Shown in pieces: positions 27,225 through 36,797 of a stretch of DNA of 50,863 nt (positions are counted from its first letter, which is position 1; every line of letters begins with the position of its first letter). A program made the position numbers and the translations under genes. The stretch comes from a virus, in IMG/VR virus record IMGVR_UViG_3300048554_001104, positions 1 through 50,863 of that record; one strand, 5' to 3'. A model generated the notes under the pieces. It worked only from the letters and a program-made list of their open reading frames with translations, had not been told where the DNA came from and did no database searches.

Positions 27225-30200
27225 TAACTTAATAGACCCCCAGGCCTTTGTTCTTCGACTATAATACTTAAAACTTGCTGCTTCACTCTTTCTGACAACA
27301 ACTTCATTTTATCCCCTCCTTCTTGAGCGGGAGCTCCTCCATCTTGCTTTTTTTCTTCAGACCCTTTAGCTGTATTTATGGAAATATTAATATTGTTAGT
27401 GTTGCCCCCAGCAGAAGTTCCTTTGCTTTCTGACATTGGAGAAGTTTCTCCACCATCATAAAATTTTCCTGCGTTTATTTTATCCAACATCGGCTTGCCT
27501 AGCTGGCGAGCACTACTTGCTTTAATAACGTATTCTCCTTCACTGAGCATTGCAGGAATTTGGTCGATACCAGATTTGCCAGAGATGTGTCCTCCGCTGG
27601 CGTATTTATTTATTTTTCCCCCAAAATATGGCATTTTTACCATTAAAGCTTCTTTAAGAGATAAATTTTGACTAACAAAAGGGTTTGCTAGATCTGCATC
27701 AGTTATATCTAGAGAGCTCATTTGAGTACCTGAACCTCCCTCGGTCACAGGAACTATATTTGCTCCTCCTCCTTGATCTCCAGATAAAGGAGTTGAATCT
27801 GCTCCTCCCCCTCCAAAATTTATATTTTTTAATCCATAAGTTAGCCCCGCACTTATTACGGTTGATAAAAGAGCTTGTCTTCTAGCTTTCTTTTTCGCTT
27901 TTTTTGCGGCGGCTTCCTGAGCTCGCCTTCTGTCTTCTGCTAAAAGACCTTGCATTTCATCGACATCAGCTTTAAGCCCAACGCTTTTGGCTTGCCCGCT
28001 ATAGAAAAAGCCCGACATTTTTCTGTATTGATGAGCTCGACTACTTAATCTTTCTCTAGCTCCTGCAGCTCGAGCAGAGCCAGGAACTCCTCCTCCTTCA
28101 GCAAACTTAAGTACGCTACCTCCATTGTATTTTCCTTGTGTTCCACCAAATCCACTAAAAATAGAGCCGAGCATTTTAAATGGAGCAGATATAACACTAA
28201 ATAATCCACCAAATAAATTATCAAAAAATCCCGGTTGTGCTGCGCTTTTATTTATATCTTTTCCAGATTTAAGGGCAGCTAATACATCTCCATGAGGAGC
28301 TTTTCCTGCAAAATTCCCTCCAGGACTTTTAATTCCAGGGATTTTTTTCATATCTTTTTTAAAGCTAGCCATTTTTTTGACGTCCACACTTGGCTGAGAC
28401 GGAGCCTTTGGGCCAGAACCAAAAAACGAAGCTAAATCTTGTTTTTTAGTTATTGCAGAAGATGCGCGGGCTTTTTCATATTCTTGCTGATACAATCGCA
28501 TATTCTTTTCGTTATTAAAGAATTTGCGCATTCTTTGTCTCATTGATGGTCTTGAAATTTTACTATATTCTGGTTGTGGAGCAAAAGCGTCAGCAAGACC
28601 CATAGTTCCACCTGCTGGTTGTCCGAAAGCTTCGGCGAGACCCATGGTTCCTCCTCCGCTAGAAAATTTTGGAGTTTTGCCTCTAGCATTTAAACTATGC
28701 ATAAAGTTTGAGCCGTATTTATTTACAGCTCTTCTACTCATTACATATTCTCCATTAGTGACCATTGCAGGAACGCCACCGCCTTTAGAGTATTTTCTCA
28801 CATTACCCCCTTGCGATAAACCCATTGCTCCGACGACTTGATTTGCGGCACTTTGAAGAAAAGCATTTCTTAAAGCCGATAAAAATCCCATAGCCACTCC
28901 TTGAAGTGCATCTCCTAAATCTTTACTTTTATCTAAAGCTGCATCCATGGCGGTCACAAGTCCATCACGAAAATGGGTTGCGGTTATTGTTCCTAATTGG
29001 TAATCTATGGTTTCTGCGTCTTCAAGCATTTTTTTTCCTGCATCCTTAAATGCATTACCGAAAGCTCCTGGTCCAGTCTTATGAGCCCTTGCGGCAGCAA
29101 CTCGCTCTTTTTCTATTTCCAGAAGAGTCTTAGATGAAGAGATTTCTTTTTCTGTTTCTTCTTTTAGTATTTTTTTCTTTTGAGCTATCTCTTCTAACTT
29201 CTTGATTCTTTCATCTTTGTCTTTCAGTAAAGCTTGGTAGTCTTCTATTTCTGACTTAGTCATATCTAACTTAGAACCATAGACTCCCCCTCCCTGATAA
29301 GTTTTTTCGTGAGCTGCTATTTTTTTCTTGTATTCTAAAAACTTTTTTTGCTCAAAAGCTTCCGGACTAGTATTTAGCTTTGCCATTTCATTTTCTTCGT
29401 TTTCTTTAAGTCGTTTTATTTTTTCTTCTAAAGCAAATTCTTTTTCTCTTATAGCAAAAACTTCTCGCTCCTTTTGAGTTTTATATCCCGGACCGGCGGC
29501 TAGAGCTCTTTGAGCTGCGTCAACCTTATTATCAAATCCCCGTATTTTTTGGGTTGATTGCAGAGATCTAGAGTTCATTTCATTAATTCTCTGCATGTCA
29601 GTAAGTGTTTGCTTTCTATTTGAAAGTATTAAATTAACGTTTTTCTCTGCGTCCGCTAAATCTTTGGCGGTATCTCGAGTTTTTTGAGCCACTTCTAAAT
29701 TGTTAATTCTTTTTTGTAGTTCTGTTTCAAGAATTTTTACGACAATTGCCTCCGTGCCCCCCTTCTGAAGTCTTTTCATTTTATCTAAGATCTCTTGAAG
29801 GCTCATCGCGCTTACTCTATCAGTTAGATCTTGATCTTCCATCTCTTCATTTCCTAAAGAAATTTTAAAAGCTGAAGATAGAGATGGGCTATCTTTTATT
29901 TTTTGAAGTAATCCTGTTTTTGTTTGGGCGTCGATTTGTGCTGTAGCTTTTTTGTAAGCCTCAGTAGCTTTATTGATCGCTTCGGTATGCTTATACATAG
30001 TTTTTTGTCTTTCTGTAATAGAGCTACCTATTATTTTTTGCTCAAGCTTTAAAGCTTGGTTTTGCTTTGCATAACTTGCTTGTATTTCTAACTGTTCGAT
30101 TGTAGCAGCTTGCTGAGCAGCAAGCATAGCTTTCTGAAAGTTCAGGGCAAGGATGACACCATCTTTAAGTTTATTATTTGCATCATTTATTTTTTCTTGT

Positions 30201-33200
30201 TCAAGATTATAAGATTCCATACCATTTAGCATTTCTACTCTTAACGATTCTAGGGCAATTTGTTGGTTTTCTGTTTTTGGATCTAATATGCCTTGCTCTC
30301 GAAGCATTTTCTCATATTGAGCGCCAGTCATGGCCTTTTTTTCTTTCGAGAATTTTATTCCATCTTCGCCGACATTTTCAATTTGCGTAAACAACTGTTT
30401 ACCTTCAAGCCGTTTTAAGTATTTACTAATTATGTCCCCTTGACTTTGAGATTTTTCTGTAAACTCCCGTCTCATGTAAGTTGTTCGTTGTTTAGAGCTA
30501 TCTCCATAAATATAACTTTCAAGAGGTCTACCATTAGGTCCGTACTCAAATTTTGGTAGCTTTTTACGCATACTTTCCATTTCAGATGATGACATTTGAG
30601 ACATCGTCTCTCCTATAAATTCTGGGGGTAAAGCTTGAGCTATTTGTTTGCCGACTTCGGACGCACGTTGTTTCTCTGCATCCCTAGCTTCGTTAATAGA
30701 GGACACTAAGCCAGAAAAAGCTCCAACTGTTGCTCCTACTGCTGTCCCTAAAGCTCCAAACATCATGCCCATAGAGGCGCCCATACCTGCCCCAGATAAT
30801 GTTCCTCCTATCGCTTTACCTGTAGTTCCACCAATAGAGTCTTCTAAAAACCCTGCGGCCATAGGAAGCCCCATCATTAAACCCATCTGTCCACCCGTGC
30901 TGCCAAGAGCTCGACCCATGGTTGTATTAGAAAATCTTTCGTTTGCGTTTCTTAATCCTAGAGATCTAGTAGTCCTACCTCTTGCGTTATTGAGTCTATC
31001 AATAGTGGAAATACTTTTTCTTAATCTTTGATTAACTTCTTGTTGAGCACTGCTTCCGAGGTGATAATTACTAGCTATTTTTTGCGCAGATCTATTTAAT
31101 TGATCTAGAGTTCTATTGCCTTGTTTATAAGAATCAATTCTTTTCTTGAGGTGAGCGTTCGCCTGTTTGGCTAAATCATTTGCTTTCTCTTGCTCTATAG
31201 ATCCAAAATCTCCAGGCTTAAATATTGCGTAATTTGGAACATACCCTTTTGCTCCAAATACATCTTTTAATCCGTTTGGTTCGTCACGAGTATTAGTTAC
31301 TCCAAGACCAATTGGATTGCCTTTATTCATTAGAGCTGGATGCGTTCCTACCCTGATTTGAGAAACAGGAACTCCTGCATCTCGTTCTCTTCCTATTGCA
31401 TCAGATAATGGGTTTGCGAAATTAGGAATAAAACCATCAGCGCGACCTGATATATAATTTAATATTTTTTTAGGAATACCTCCAGACTTAGCGGATGCGA
31501 GAGTGTATTTTAGTTCTAAAGCGCGCTTCGTAGGGTTATTTTTATCATTCAAGAATTTTGATAACTCCGATGCGTCAGCTCCTCTAAAATCAAAAGAAGC
31601 TTGTTTATTATCTTCAATCCTATCTCCAATTGCAGTTCTTAGTGAAGTTTCATATAAGTTCCCTAAAGTTCCGGGATCGATATGTTTAACAATATTTTCG
31701 CTAGTAAAATCTGGTTTTTGACCTTTACTTGAACCTTTAAATATATTTTTATGCAATCTTTCTGCGAACCCCCTCAGAGGGTCTTTAACCAAATCTCCTA
31801 TTGTTTTTCGAGCCACACTATCAGACTGACCCTTCCGGATTAAGTTTAAATCTTGCTCTGAAACAGGTGAGATAGCTTTAGTTGGCAATGTGCCTAATAA
31901 TGTTTTCCCTTTTAAATCTTTTACGTTAACTCCAATTTGTTGAGCCAAAGTTTTTTTGGAGTCAGGATTTACTTCTGAAATCGGCGTACTATATCGAATG
32001 TCTATAGGACTTTCTGTTTCTGCGCCAACGCCCAGAATAACTCCTAATTGACTAATTGCTCCAGGATATATTTGATTTAAATCTATTACTGGATTCTTAA
32101 ACCCCTTTTCTTTCTTGAAAGCTTTTCCACCAAGTTTCCCTCCAGCCGCTTTATTAAAAGCGCTCATATTTACTTTGTTTCTTGCTAAGCTTTTATACTT
32201 TCCCTCCATTTCCTTCTCAGAAAAGCCTATTGAATTAAAATTAGGTATATATCCCCCTGCGGCATAAGGATCAAACCCATGCACAGAACCAAACGCTTGC
32301 TGATAATTTTTGCCTGCCTTACTAGATAAAGGAGGCATTATTGCTGGTTGACTTAATCCTGAGAATGTTTTAACTTTTTCTGCGCTATTATAAATAACAG
32401 ATCCTTCGCCAGGCATATTCATTGATCGAATACTTCCTGCGGCATATCCACCACGAGCAGCCTGTTCTCTTTCTGGGTTCGCAAAATTTGGTATATGACC
32501 GTAAGCACGGCCTCTGCGAGGTGTTAGGTTTGCTCCAAAGCCTTTTGAGTATAATGTAGCTGCACTGCTTTTAGCGACAGAGTCGAGCATTTTTGCTTCA
32601 GCTACTTGAGCTCTTAAAAGTCCAAGAATTATTTTTTCTTTTTCTGTTCGAGAAATGTCCGTGCGCAACATTTCTTTGCTTAATTCAGAACTTCTTCCAA
32701 ACAGTCCTACAAGAGATGTTTGAATTACTTTTTGTTTCTGAGCTTCGCTAGTTACTCCAATTAATGAAGTTAAACTTTCTTTAGCGAAGCTTGCCGCTTT
32801 TAAGAATAACTTTCCAAATACAGCAGTGATAACAACTAAACCCGGACCGCTAATTACATTGCCTAAGCCCCTTAGGAATCCATTTGCAAATTTACTTCCA
32901 GTTCCCTCTCCATCCCCTAAAAGTCCAGACAAACCTTCTGCTCCACTTTTAACTATATTTAAAACTTTTTCAATTCCGGGAGCAAGCATTATCTCTCCGA
33001 TTTGAGCAGATACCTGTTTAATTGCCAACCCAGTTTCGGTTGCCATTGCGGCCATGGTATTCCTTAATTGTTCATTTTTCTCTATAGCTTCGTTTGTTGC
33101 TCCTGCAGAAATTTGAGTAGCGTTTGCAAGAATACCATTTTGTTTAGCGGCATCACCAAGAACAGCTTTTAAAACGTTGATTTGAAAAACGCCACCGACT

Positions 33201-34123
33201 GTCTGAGCTATTTGCGCTTTTTGGGCTTCGGATAATGAATCAAAAGTGTTTGCGAGATCAGTTAATATTTTCTTTGCTCCAAGAGTCTTACCTTCGATAT
33301 CTCTAACAGCAATTCCTAAATTCTCTAGTTGATTTAAAGTATCAGTTCTTCCGATACGAGTAAAAATAGTTTTAAAGGAGTTACCAATAACCTTACCGCC
33401 TCGAGCTGTTTGTTGCTGAGCGGCAGTGACTAAGCCAATTAACTCATCAATATTGACTCCAGCTCCTTTAGCTGCTGCACCAGTTCTAGATATAGCGTCA
33501 GCAAAATCTTCTGCGCTAACCGCAAACTTAACATCAACTGCGGCGAATTTACTTACTAATTGAGTAGTATCCTTGATTTGATTACCATAGGTATTCATTG
33601 CGGCAGTTAATGACTTTACTGCCTCCGCAGAATCCATACCTGTTAATCGAGTAAGAATAAGAGCGTCTTTTGTTCTTTTTAAAGATTCTTCTACATTAAG
33701 GCCTTGACGAGCATACTCTGTCGCAGCGTCAGCTGCAACCTTAAATGCTGCACCAGTTTCTTTAGCTACTTTAAATAAACCATCACTAAACGCTTCAAGC
33801 TTTTGAGTGCTCAGGCCCATAACAACATTAATATCCGCCAAAGATTTTTCAACTTCAACCATATTGCGAACCATTCCTTTAAATGCGTCCGCCATACCGT
33901 TGATTATTGCCATCGAAGCGCCGAAAGCTATAATACGAGCATTCGCGGCTTCCATAGACTTACTGAATTCATCAGCAGCCCGCTTCATATTACCTAAAGG
34001 TTGGGTCGCGCCCTTATCGTCAACACTTATTCTAATAGGTTGACGCCGAATTCTGTTTACAGCAGACTGAACCGCTGCCTCAAGAGGTTGTGTATTACCG
34101 TGTACGTCAAGATTTATAGCCAT
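27224..34123 (-). CDS. Tape measure protein (TP901 type) with embedded nuclease-like domain
   Basis: The 2299-residue protein starts with a TP901-type core (MVEVEKSLADINVVMG, ALILTRLTGMDS, GKVIGNSFKTIFTRIGR). Residues about 542-966 are an insert bounded by GHIPNFA (542), GYIPNFN (624), GFIPNFA (897) and GYVPNYA (960). The 631-896 segment carries E825, D845 (SFDF) and E870-L-K872, the spacing of a PD-(D/E)XK nuclease. A Gly/Ala-rich hydrophobic region (about 1050-1110), long coiled coils (about 1290-1600) and two GEYVMSRRAV/GEYVIKASSA motifs follow. The protein sets tail length (about 0.15 nm per residue gives up to 340 nm, less if the insert does not span) and is ejected ahead of the DNA. A candidate late promoter lies upstream. 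Confidence 0.9.
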   Translation of the reverse strand: MAINLDVHGNTQPLEAAVQSAVNRIRRQPIRISVDDKGATQPLGNMKRAADEFSKSMEAANARIIAFGASMAIINGMADAFKGMVRNMVEVEKSLADINVVMGLSTQKLEAFSDGLFKVAKETGAAFKVAADAATEYARQGLNVEESLKRTKDALILTRLTGMDSAEAVKSLTAAMNTYGNQIKDTTQLVSKFAAVDVKFAVSAEDFADAISRTGAAAKGAGVNIDELIGLVTAAQQQTARGGKVIGNSFKTIFTRIGRTDTLNQLENLGIAVRDIEGKTLGAKKILTDLANTFDSLSEAQKAQIAQTVGGVFQINVLKAVLGDAAKQNGILANATQISAGATNEAIEKNEQLRNTMAAMATETGLAIKQVSAQIGEIMLAPGIEKVLNIVKSGAEGLSGLLGDGEGTGSKFANGFLRGLGNVISGPGLVVITAVFGKLFLKAASFAKESLTSLIGVTSEAQKQKVIQTSLVGLFGRSSELSKEMLRTDISRTEKEKIILGLLRAQVAEAKMLDSVAKSSAATLYSKGFGANLTPRRGRAYGHIPNFANPEREQAARGGYAAGSIRSMNMPGEGSVIYNSAEKVKTFSGLSQPAIMPPLSSKAGKNYQQAFGSVHGFDPYAAGGYIPNFNSIGFSEKEMEGKYKSLARNKVNMSAFNKAAGGKLGGKAFKKEKGFKNPVIDLNQIYPGAISQLGVILGVGAETESPIDIRYSTPISEVNPDSKKTLAQQIGVNVKDLKGKTLLGTLPTKAISPVSEQDLNLIRKGQSDSVARKTIGDLVKDPLRGFAERLHKNIFKGSSKGQKPDFTSENIVKHIDPGTLGNLYETSLRTAIGDRIEDNKQASFDFRGADASELSKFLNDKNNPTKRALELKYTLASAKSGGIPKKILNYISGRADGFIPNFANPLSDAIGRERDAGVPVSQIRVGTHPALMNKGNPIGLGVTNTRDEPNGLKDVFGAKGYVPNYAIFKPGDFGSIEQEKANDLAKQANAHLKKRIDSYKQGNRTLDQLNRSAQKIASNYHLGSSAQQEVNQRLRKSISTIDRLNNARGRTTRSLGLRNANERFSNTTMGRALGSTGGQMGLMMGLPMAAGFLEDSIGGTTGKAIGGTLSGAGMGASMGMMFGALGTAVGATVGAFSGLVSSINEARDAEKQRASEVGKQIAQALPPEFIGETMSQMSSSEMESMRKKLPKFEYGPNGRPLESYIYGDSSKQRTTYMRREFTEKSQSQGDIISKYLKRLEGKQLFTQIENVGEDGIKFSKEKKAMTGAQYEKMLREQGILDPKTENQQIALESLRVEMLNGMESYNLEQEKINDANNKLKDGVILALNFQKAMLAAQQAATIEQLEIQASYAKQNQALKLEQKIIGSSITERQKTMYKHTEAINKATEAYKKATAQIDAQTKTGLLQKIKDSPSLSSAFKISLGNEEMEDQDLTDRVSAMSLQEILDKMKRLQKGGTEAIVVKILETELQKRINNLEVAQKTRDTAKDLADAEKNVNLILSNRKQTLTDMQRINEMNSRSLQSTQKIRGFDNKVDAAQRALAAGPGYKTQKEREVFAIREKEFALEEKIKRLKENEENEMAKLNTSPEAFEQKKFLEYKKKIAAHEKTYQGGGVYGSKLDMTKSEIEDYQALLKDKDERIKKLEEIAQKKKILKEETEKEISSSKTLLEIEKERVAAARAHKTGPGAFGNAFKDAGKKMLEDAETIDYQLGTITATHFRDGLVTAMDAALDKSKDLGDALQGVAMGFLSALRNAFLQSAANQVVGAMGLSQGGNVRKYSKGGGVPAMVTNGEYVMSRRAVNKYGSNFMHSLNARGKTPKFSSGGGTMGLAEAFGQPAGGTMGLADAFAPQPEYSKISRPSMRQRMRKFFNNEKNMRLYQQEYEKARASSAITKKQDLASFFGSGPKAPSQPSVDVKKMASFKKDMKKIPGIKSPGGNFAGKAPHGDVLAALKSGKDINKSAAQPGFFDNLFGGLFSVISAPFKMLGSIFSGFGGTQGKYNGGSVLKFAEGGGVPGSARAAGARERLSSRAHQYRKMSGFFYSGQAKSVGLKADVDEMQGLLAEDRRRAQEAAAKKAKKKARRQALLSTVISAGLTYGLKNINFGGGGADSTPLSGDQGGGANIVPVTEGGSGTQMSSLDITDADLANPFVSQNLSLKEALMVKMPYFGGKINKYASGGHISGKSGIDQIPAMLSEGEYVIKASSARQLGKPMLDKINAGKFYDGGETSPMSESKGTSAGGNTNNINISINTAKGSEEKKQDGGAPAQEGGDKMKLLSERVKQQVLSIIVEEQRPGGLLS

Positions 34124-34148
34124 ATTACCTTATTCCTTAGTTCAGGTA

Positions 34149-34161
34149 ATTATACACTAAA
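34149..34161 (-). promoter_or_regulatory. Candidate late promoter (TTTAGTG-TATAAT)
   Basis: On the minus strand TTTAGTGTATAAT lies in the 40-nt gap before the tape measure gene, 25 nt before its ATG, followed by two AAGG sequences. There is no -35 box at normal spacing. It shares its core with six other sites in structural-gene gaps. Confidence 0.5.
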
Positions 34162-34163
34162 TA

Positions 34164-35150
34164 TTATTCTACTCCATGCAATTTCATTAAATCTTGCATA
34201 TTTAAAGTTCCGCCTTTTTTCTTCGCTTCGTCATGCAGACTAACTCCGCCTTTAGGTTTTTCAATACCAAGATACTCATAATCTTCATCTTTAGCTCCAA
34301 CAAGCGTTCCTGCGGCGCCTTGAGAGAGTTTATCTTTTGCCTTATCTCTTTCTTCTTTTGAACTACTGCCAAACTCTAACAATTTAGCAGGATCTTTTCT
34401 TATGCTTTCTGGTATATTTTCATTACTATCAAATATATTTTTAAATACTCTAGTATAAACAATTAATCTTATTTGATTATATGTTAATGCACAAAATGGT
34501 TTTCCATAAAACTGCATACTATCTTCTGCAAAACTTAAATATGGATTATAAAATTCTTCTAATATAGTATATTGTATATTTTCTTCAGTAAAGCCCTCAA
34601 ATATTTGATTATAATTAAATATATATTTTTTAATATCATGATCTTCTAATTCATCATAAACTTTTTCACTAAATAATACTTCATTTAAATCCTTGTCTTT
34701 GTAAAAACTTTTAATCATATAAAAATCATTCATACGATCTTTTGCATATTTTTCACAAGTATTACCAATAAGAGATATTTTATGATTTTGTTTTTCTAAT
34801 AAAATTTTCTGCTCTTGATCTATAAGCTCAGACTGTTTATCAATAGCGCTTTTAAGTACCATTTTATTTCGCGCTTTCTTTAAGCTATCAATAAAAATAG
34901 TTTTTTCTTCAATAAATTTATCTTCCGCTTCACTCCATTCTCCTTCTTTCATTAAGAAGTCAAGCATATCTTTTTCTGTTGGAACTCCGCGTTTTTGCGC
35001 TATTTTGAAATACTTATCTTCTACCTCTTCAAGTTCTACTTGATCGTGAGGTGTTAGGTGCTTAATATATACAAATTCTTCTTCGATTATAGCCGTAGAG
35101 TATCCACGAACTATATCTCTAAATATTTTTCTGCGCGCTACAGTTTCCAC
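34164..35150 (-). CDS. Probable tail assembly chaperone 2
   Basis: The 328-residue, mostly helical, highly charged protein lies immediately upstream of the tape measure gene, the usual place of the second tail assembly chaperone. It has an aromatic-rich middle (PYLSFAEDSMQFYGKP, TYNQIRLIVYTRVF) and a flexible Gly/Lys C-terminus. Such chaperones coat the tape measure during tube polymerisation. It starts with GTG 5 nt after the upstream stop. The two genes are in separate frames with no visible slippery site, so the usual chaperone frameshift seems absent. No direct family match is recognised, so the call rests on position and composition. Confidence 0.45.
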   Translation of the reverse strand: METVARRKIFRDIVRGYSTAIIEEEFVYIKHLTPHDQVELEEVEDKYFKIAQKRGVPTEKDMLDFLMKEGEWSEAEDKFIEEKTIFIDSLKKARNKMVLKSAIDKQSELIDQEQKILLEKQNHKISLIGNTCEKYAKDRMNDFYMIKSFYKDKDLNEVLFSEKVYDELEDHDIKKYIFNYNQIFEGFTEENIQYTILEEFYNPYLSFAEDSMQFYGKPFCALTYNQIRLIVYTRVFKNIFDSNENIPESIRKDPAKLLEFGSSSKEERDKAKDKLSQGAAGTLVGAKDEDYEYLGIEKPKGGVSLHDEAKKKGGTLNMQDLMKLHGVE

Positions 35151-35155
35151 GCATA

Positions 35156-35977
35156 TTAAACTCTACCTTCTTCGATGTCTTCGTCTAGTTTAGCGAAATC
35201 AGCTGTCGATACTGCGCCAGAGCTATAATACCAGAAGCTAAATAATGCAGCAACTTTGCCTCCGACGATGTCATAAAGTTCATCACCTTCTTCTTCAAGT
35301 TCATAATATCTTTCTAGTTTTTGATCGAAGTCATTTCCTTCAAATAATGGAATAAGATCATCACTATCTTCTTTTTGAGTATAAGTCAGATGAAGAATAT
35401 ACCACTGAATAACTTTATTTTCCGCGCGAACATCTGCAGTGTGATTAAATAAATTAGAATATGAAGTTTCTACATCAACAATATTTTTTCTAAGTTCAGT
35501 AATCTCAGCGGAAATGTCATCCAACTTCTTTTGGTCTTCGTTAGAGATATTGCTTTTAATTCTGATCCTTTCGCTTTCTTGAGATAATTCGCCGTAACGG
35601 ATGTACATTTTTGTTAGAGCTTTTGCATCTTCTTCAGGAAGCAGTCCTCCTGTATCGCTATACTTTTTCGCTAACATGGCTTTAGTAAGAATTCCTTTTT
35701 TAACACACTTACTCATCTCAACACTAAATTCTAATTCCGCATCTTCGATTTGCCTACGAGTTGGTTGTTTCATAACAAGCCTATAAGGCACAGCTTCTTC
35801 AACCTCTTTTGTCATGGAGACTTCTTCTTCTTCTCCAGTCTCTTCATTTTTAATTTTTTTCTTTTGAGTTTGCTTAACCTTTTCTTTCTTCTCAAAAGTA
35901 AAACTATAAATTTCACGTAATTTTTTACGAGTATCGTTCATAGTTGGTGTCTTTTCTAGTGTTTCCGTAGTTGCCAT
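35156..35977 (-). CDS. Probable tail assembly chaperone 1
   Basis: The 273-residue acidic helical protein has an N-terminal basic/acidic low-complexity tract (about residues 30-55, ending in GEEEEVSMTKEVEE). A helical middle (RRQIEDAELEFSVEMSKCV) and a C-terminal part with VIQWYILHLTY and KVAALFSFWYY follow. It is the second gene of the tail operon, followed after 5 nt by the second chaperone-like gene. Position and charge fit a first tail assembly chaperone, but no signature is decisive. It could also be another tail accessory protein. Confidence 0.45.
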   Translation of the reverse strand: MATTETLEKTPTMNDTRKKLREIYSFTFEKKEKVKQTQKKKIKNEETGEEEEVSMTKEVEEAVPYRLVMKQPTRRQIEDAELEFSVEMSKCVKKGILTKAMLAKKYSDTGGLLPEEDAKALTKMYIRYGELSQESERIRIKSNISNEDQKKLDDISAEITELRKNIVDVETSYSNLFNHTADVRAENKVIQWYILHLTYTQKEDSDDLIPLFEGNDFDQKLERYYELEEEGDELYDIVGGKVAALFSFWYYSSGAVSTADFAKLDEDIEEGRV

Positions 35978-35984
35978 AATATTT

Positions 35985-36272
35985 TTATTTAAATGTAAAT
36001 CCTATAGTATAATTATCTAATTCTGTTTCGATATTTCTAATAGTTTCGTTACCAATATCTAAAGTTCTTTTTCTTAAGTATTGCAACTTTTCTTCATCGA
36101 AGTAATTAGCTTGATCGATAATAGGGCTACAGCCTTCAGGTAGATTCTTTTTTAATTTGTCGAAATGAATCTGATGCTCATTATGTAAATCCTCAAGCAT
36201 AACGAGGAAACCCTTAAAAAGGGAAACCGTATTCCTTTGATAGGACTTTCTGAAAATACCTTCTGCGTCCAT
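35985..36272 (-). CDS. Small helical protein, first gene of the tail operon
   Basis: The 95-residue protein begins MDAEGIFRKSYQRN and is mainly helical. Its family is not recognised. The frame is open upstream to a TTG at 36302, but the ATG at 36272 is preferred: a candidate late promoter (36291-36303) would lie inside the longer form. It is followed after 7 nt by the chaperone-like gene. By position it may belong to tail assembly initiation. Confidence 0.55.
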   Translation of the reverse strand: MDAEGIFRKSYQRNTVSLFKGFLVMLEDLHNEHQIHFDKLKKNLPEGCSPIIDQANYFDEEKLQYLRKRTLDIGNETIRNIETELDNYTIGFTFK

Positions 36273-36290
36273 AAACCTTGTACCTACAAA

Positions 36291-36303
36291 GGTAATACAC
36301 AAA
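36291..36303 (-). promoter_or_regulatory. Candidate late promoter (TTTGTG-TATTAC)
   Basis: On the minus strand TTTGTGTATTACC lies 18 nt before the ATG of the first tail-operon gene. It stands back to back with the plus-strand motif at 36312, so the divergent junction has one copy for each direction. It is the weakest match of the set at the left half. Confidence 0.35.
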
Positions 36304-36311
36304 AAATATAG

Positions 36312-36324
36312 TTTAGTGTAAAGT
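36312..36324 (+). promoter_or_regulatory. Candidate late promoter (TTTAGTG-TAAAGT)
   Basis: TTTAGTGTAAAGT ends 5 nt before the ATG at 36330 in the divergent gap. The first seven bases are identical to those of the tape measure site at 34149. A start point some 6-7 nt downstream would make this mRNA leaderless too. Confidence 0.45.
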
Positions 36325-36329
36325 TAGTT

Positions 36330-36797
36330 ATGGCAGAATTTTTATCATCGTCCGACAGAGCTACAATTGCGGCTCACTTATTAGATCTTCATGATACATT
36401 TGGAAGAGATATAATTGTATATAAAGAAGCTCAAAAGGTAATTATTAGCACAGACCCAAACTACAACTATTTATATAATACTGCAGGAGCGACGAATCAA
36501 AGCGTAGAAAATGTTCCAGTTAAAAAAGTATTTAAAGCAAGAATAAGATATGACACAGATCGCAGTTTAGAAAATTTTGGAGAAGCAGATGCGCAAATAA
36601 AAGTTGATAGACCAGACGCAAATAGTTTAGTTAGAATTAAATTAAAAATCGAAGACTATCAATATATAAAAGAAGCTAAAAGAATTGAATTTGATGGTAG
36701 AATGTTTAGAGTAGAATCTGACCCTAGAGCTCACGGACTTTTTGATGTAGTTCAATTTTATACTTTGTACCTCAGACCAATTGAATCAAGTGGCTAG
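36330..36797 (+). CDS. Probable neck/head-closure protein
   Basis: The 155-residue protein is beta-rich after a first helix (SSSDRATIAAHLLDLHDTFG) and carries IVYKEAQKVII and FDGRMFRVESDPRAHG, close in style to small head-closure or connector proteins that read 'tool compliance plus RFRV' in siphophages. It heads the plus-strand structural operon and overlaps the next gene. Neck proteins diverge quickly, so the assignment rests on size, fold pattern and position before a tail tube-like gene. Confidence 0.4.
   Translation: MAEFLSSSDRATIAAHLLDLHDTFGRDIIVYKEAQKVIISTDPNYNYLYNTAGATNQSVENVPVKKVFKARIRYDTDRSLENFGEADAQIKVDRPDANSLVRIKLKIEDYQYIKEAKRIEFDGRMFRVESDPRAHGLFDVVQFYTLYLRPIESSG

Noticed and set aside
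36273-36302. TTG start adding 10 residues to the first tail-operon gene
   Set aside because: It would begin inside the divergent promoter region; the internal ATG is a better start. It cannot be excluded.
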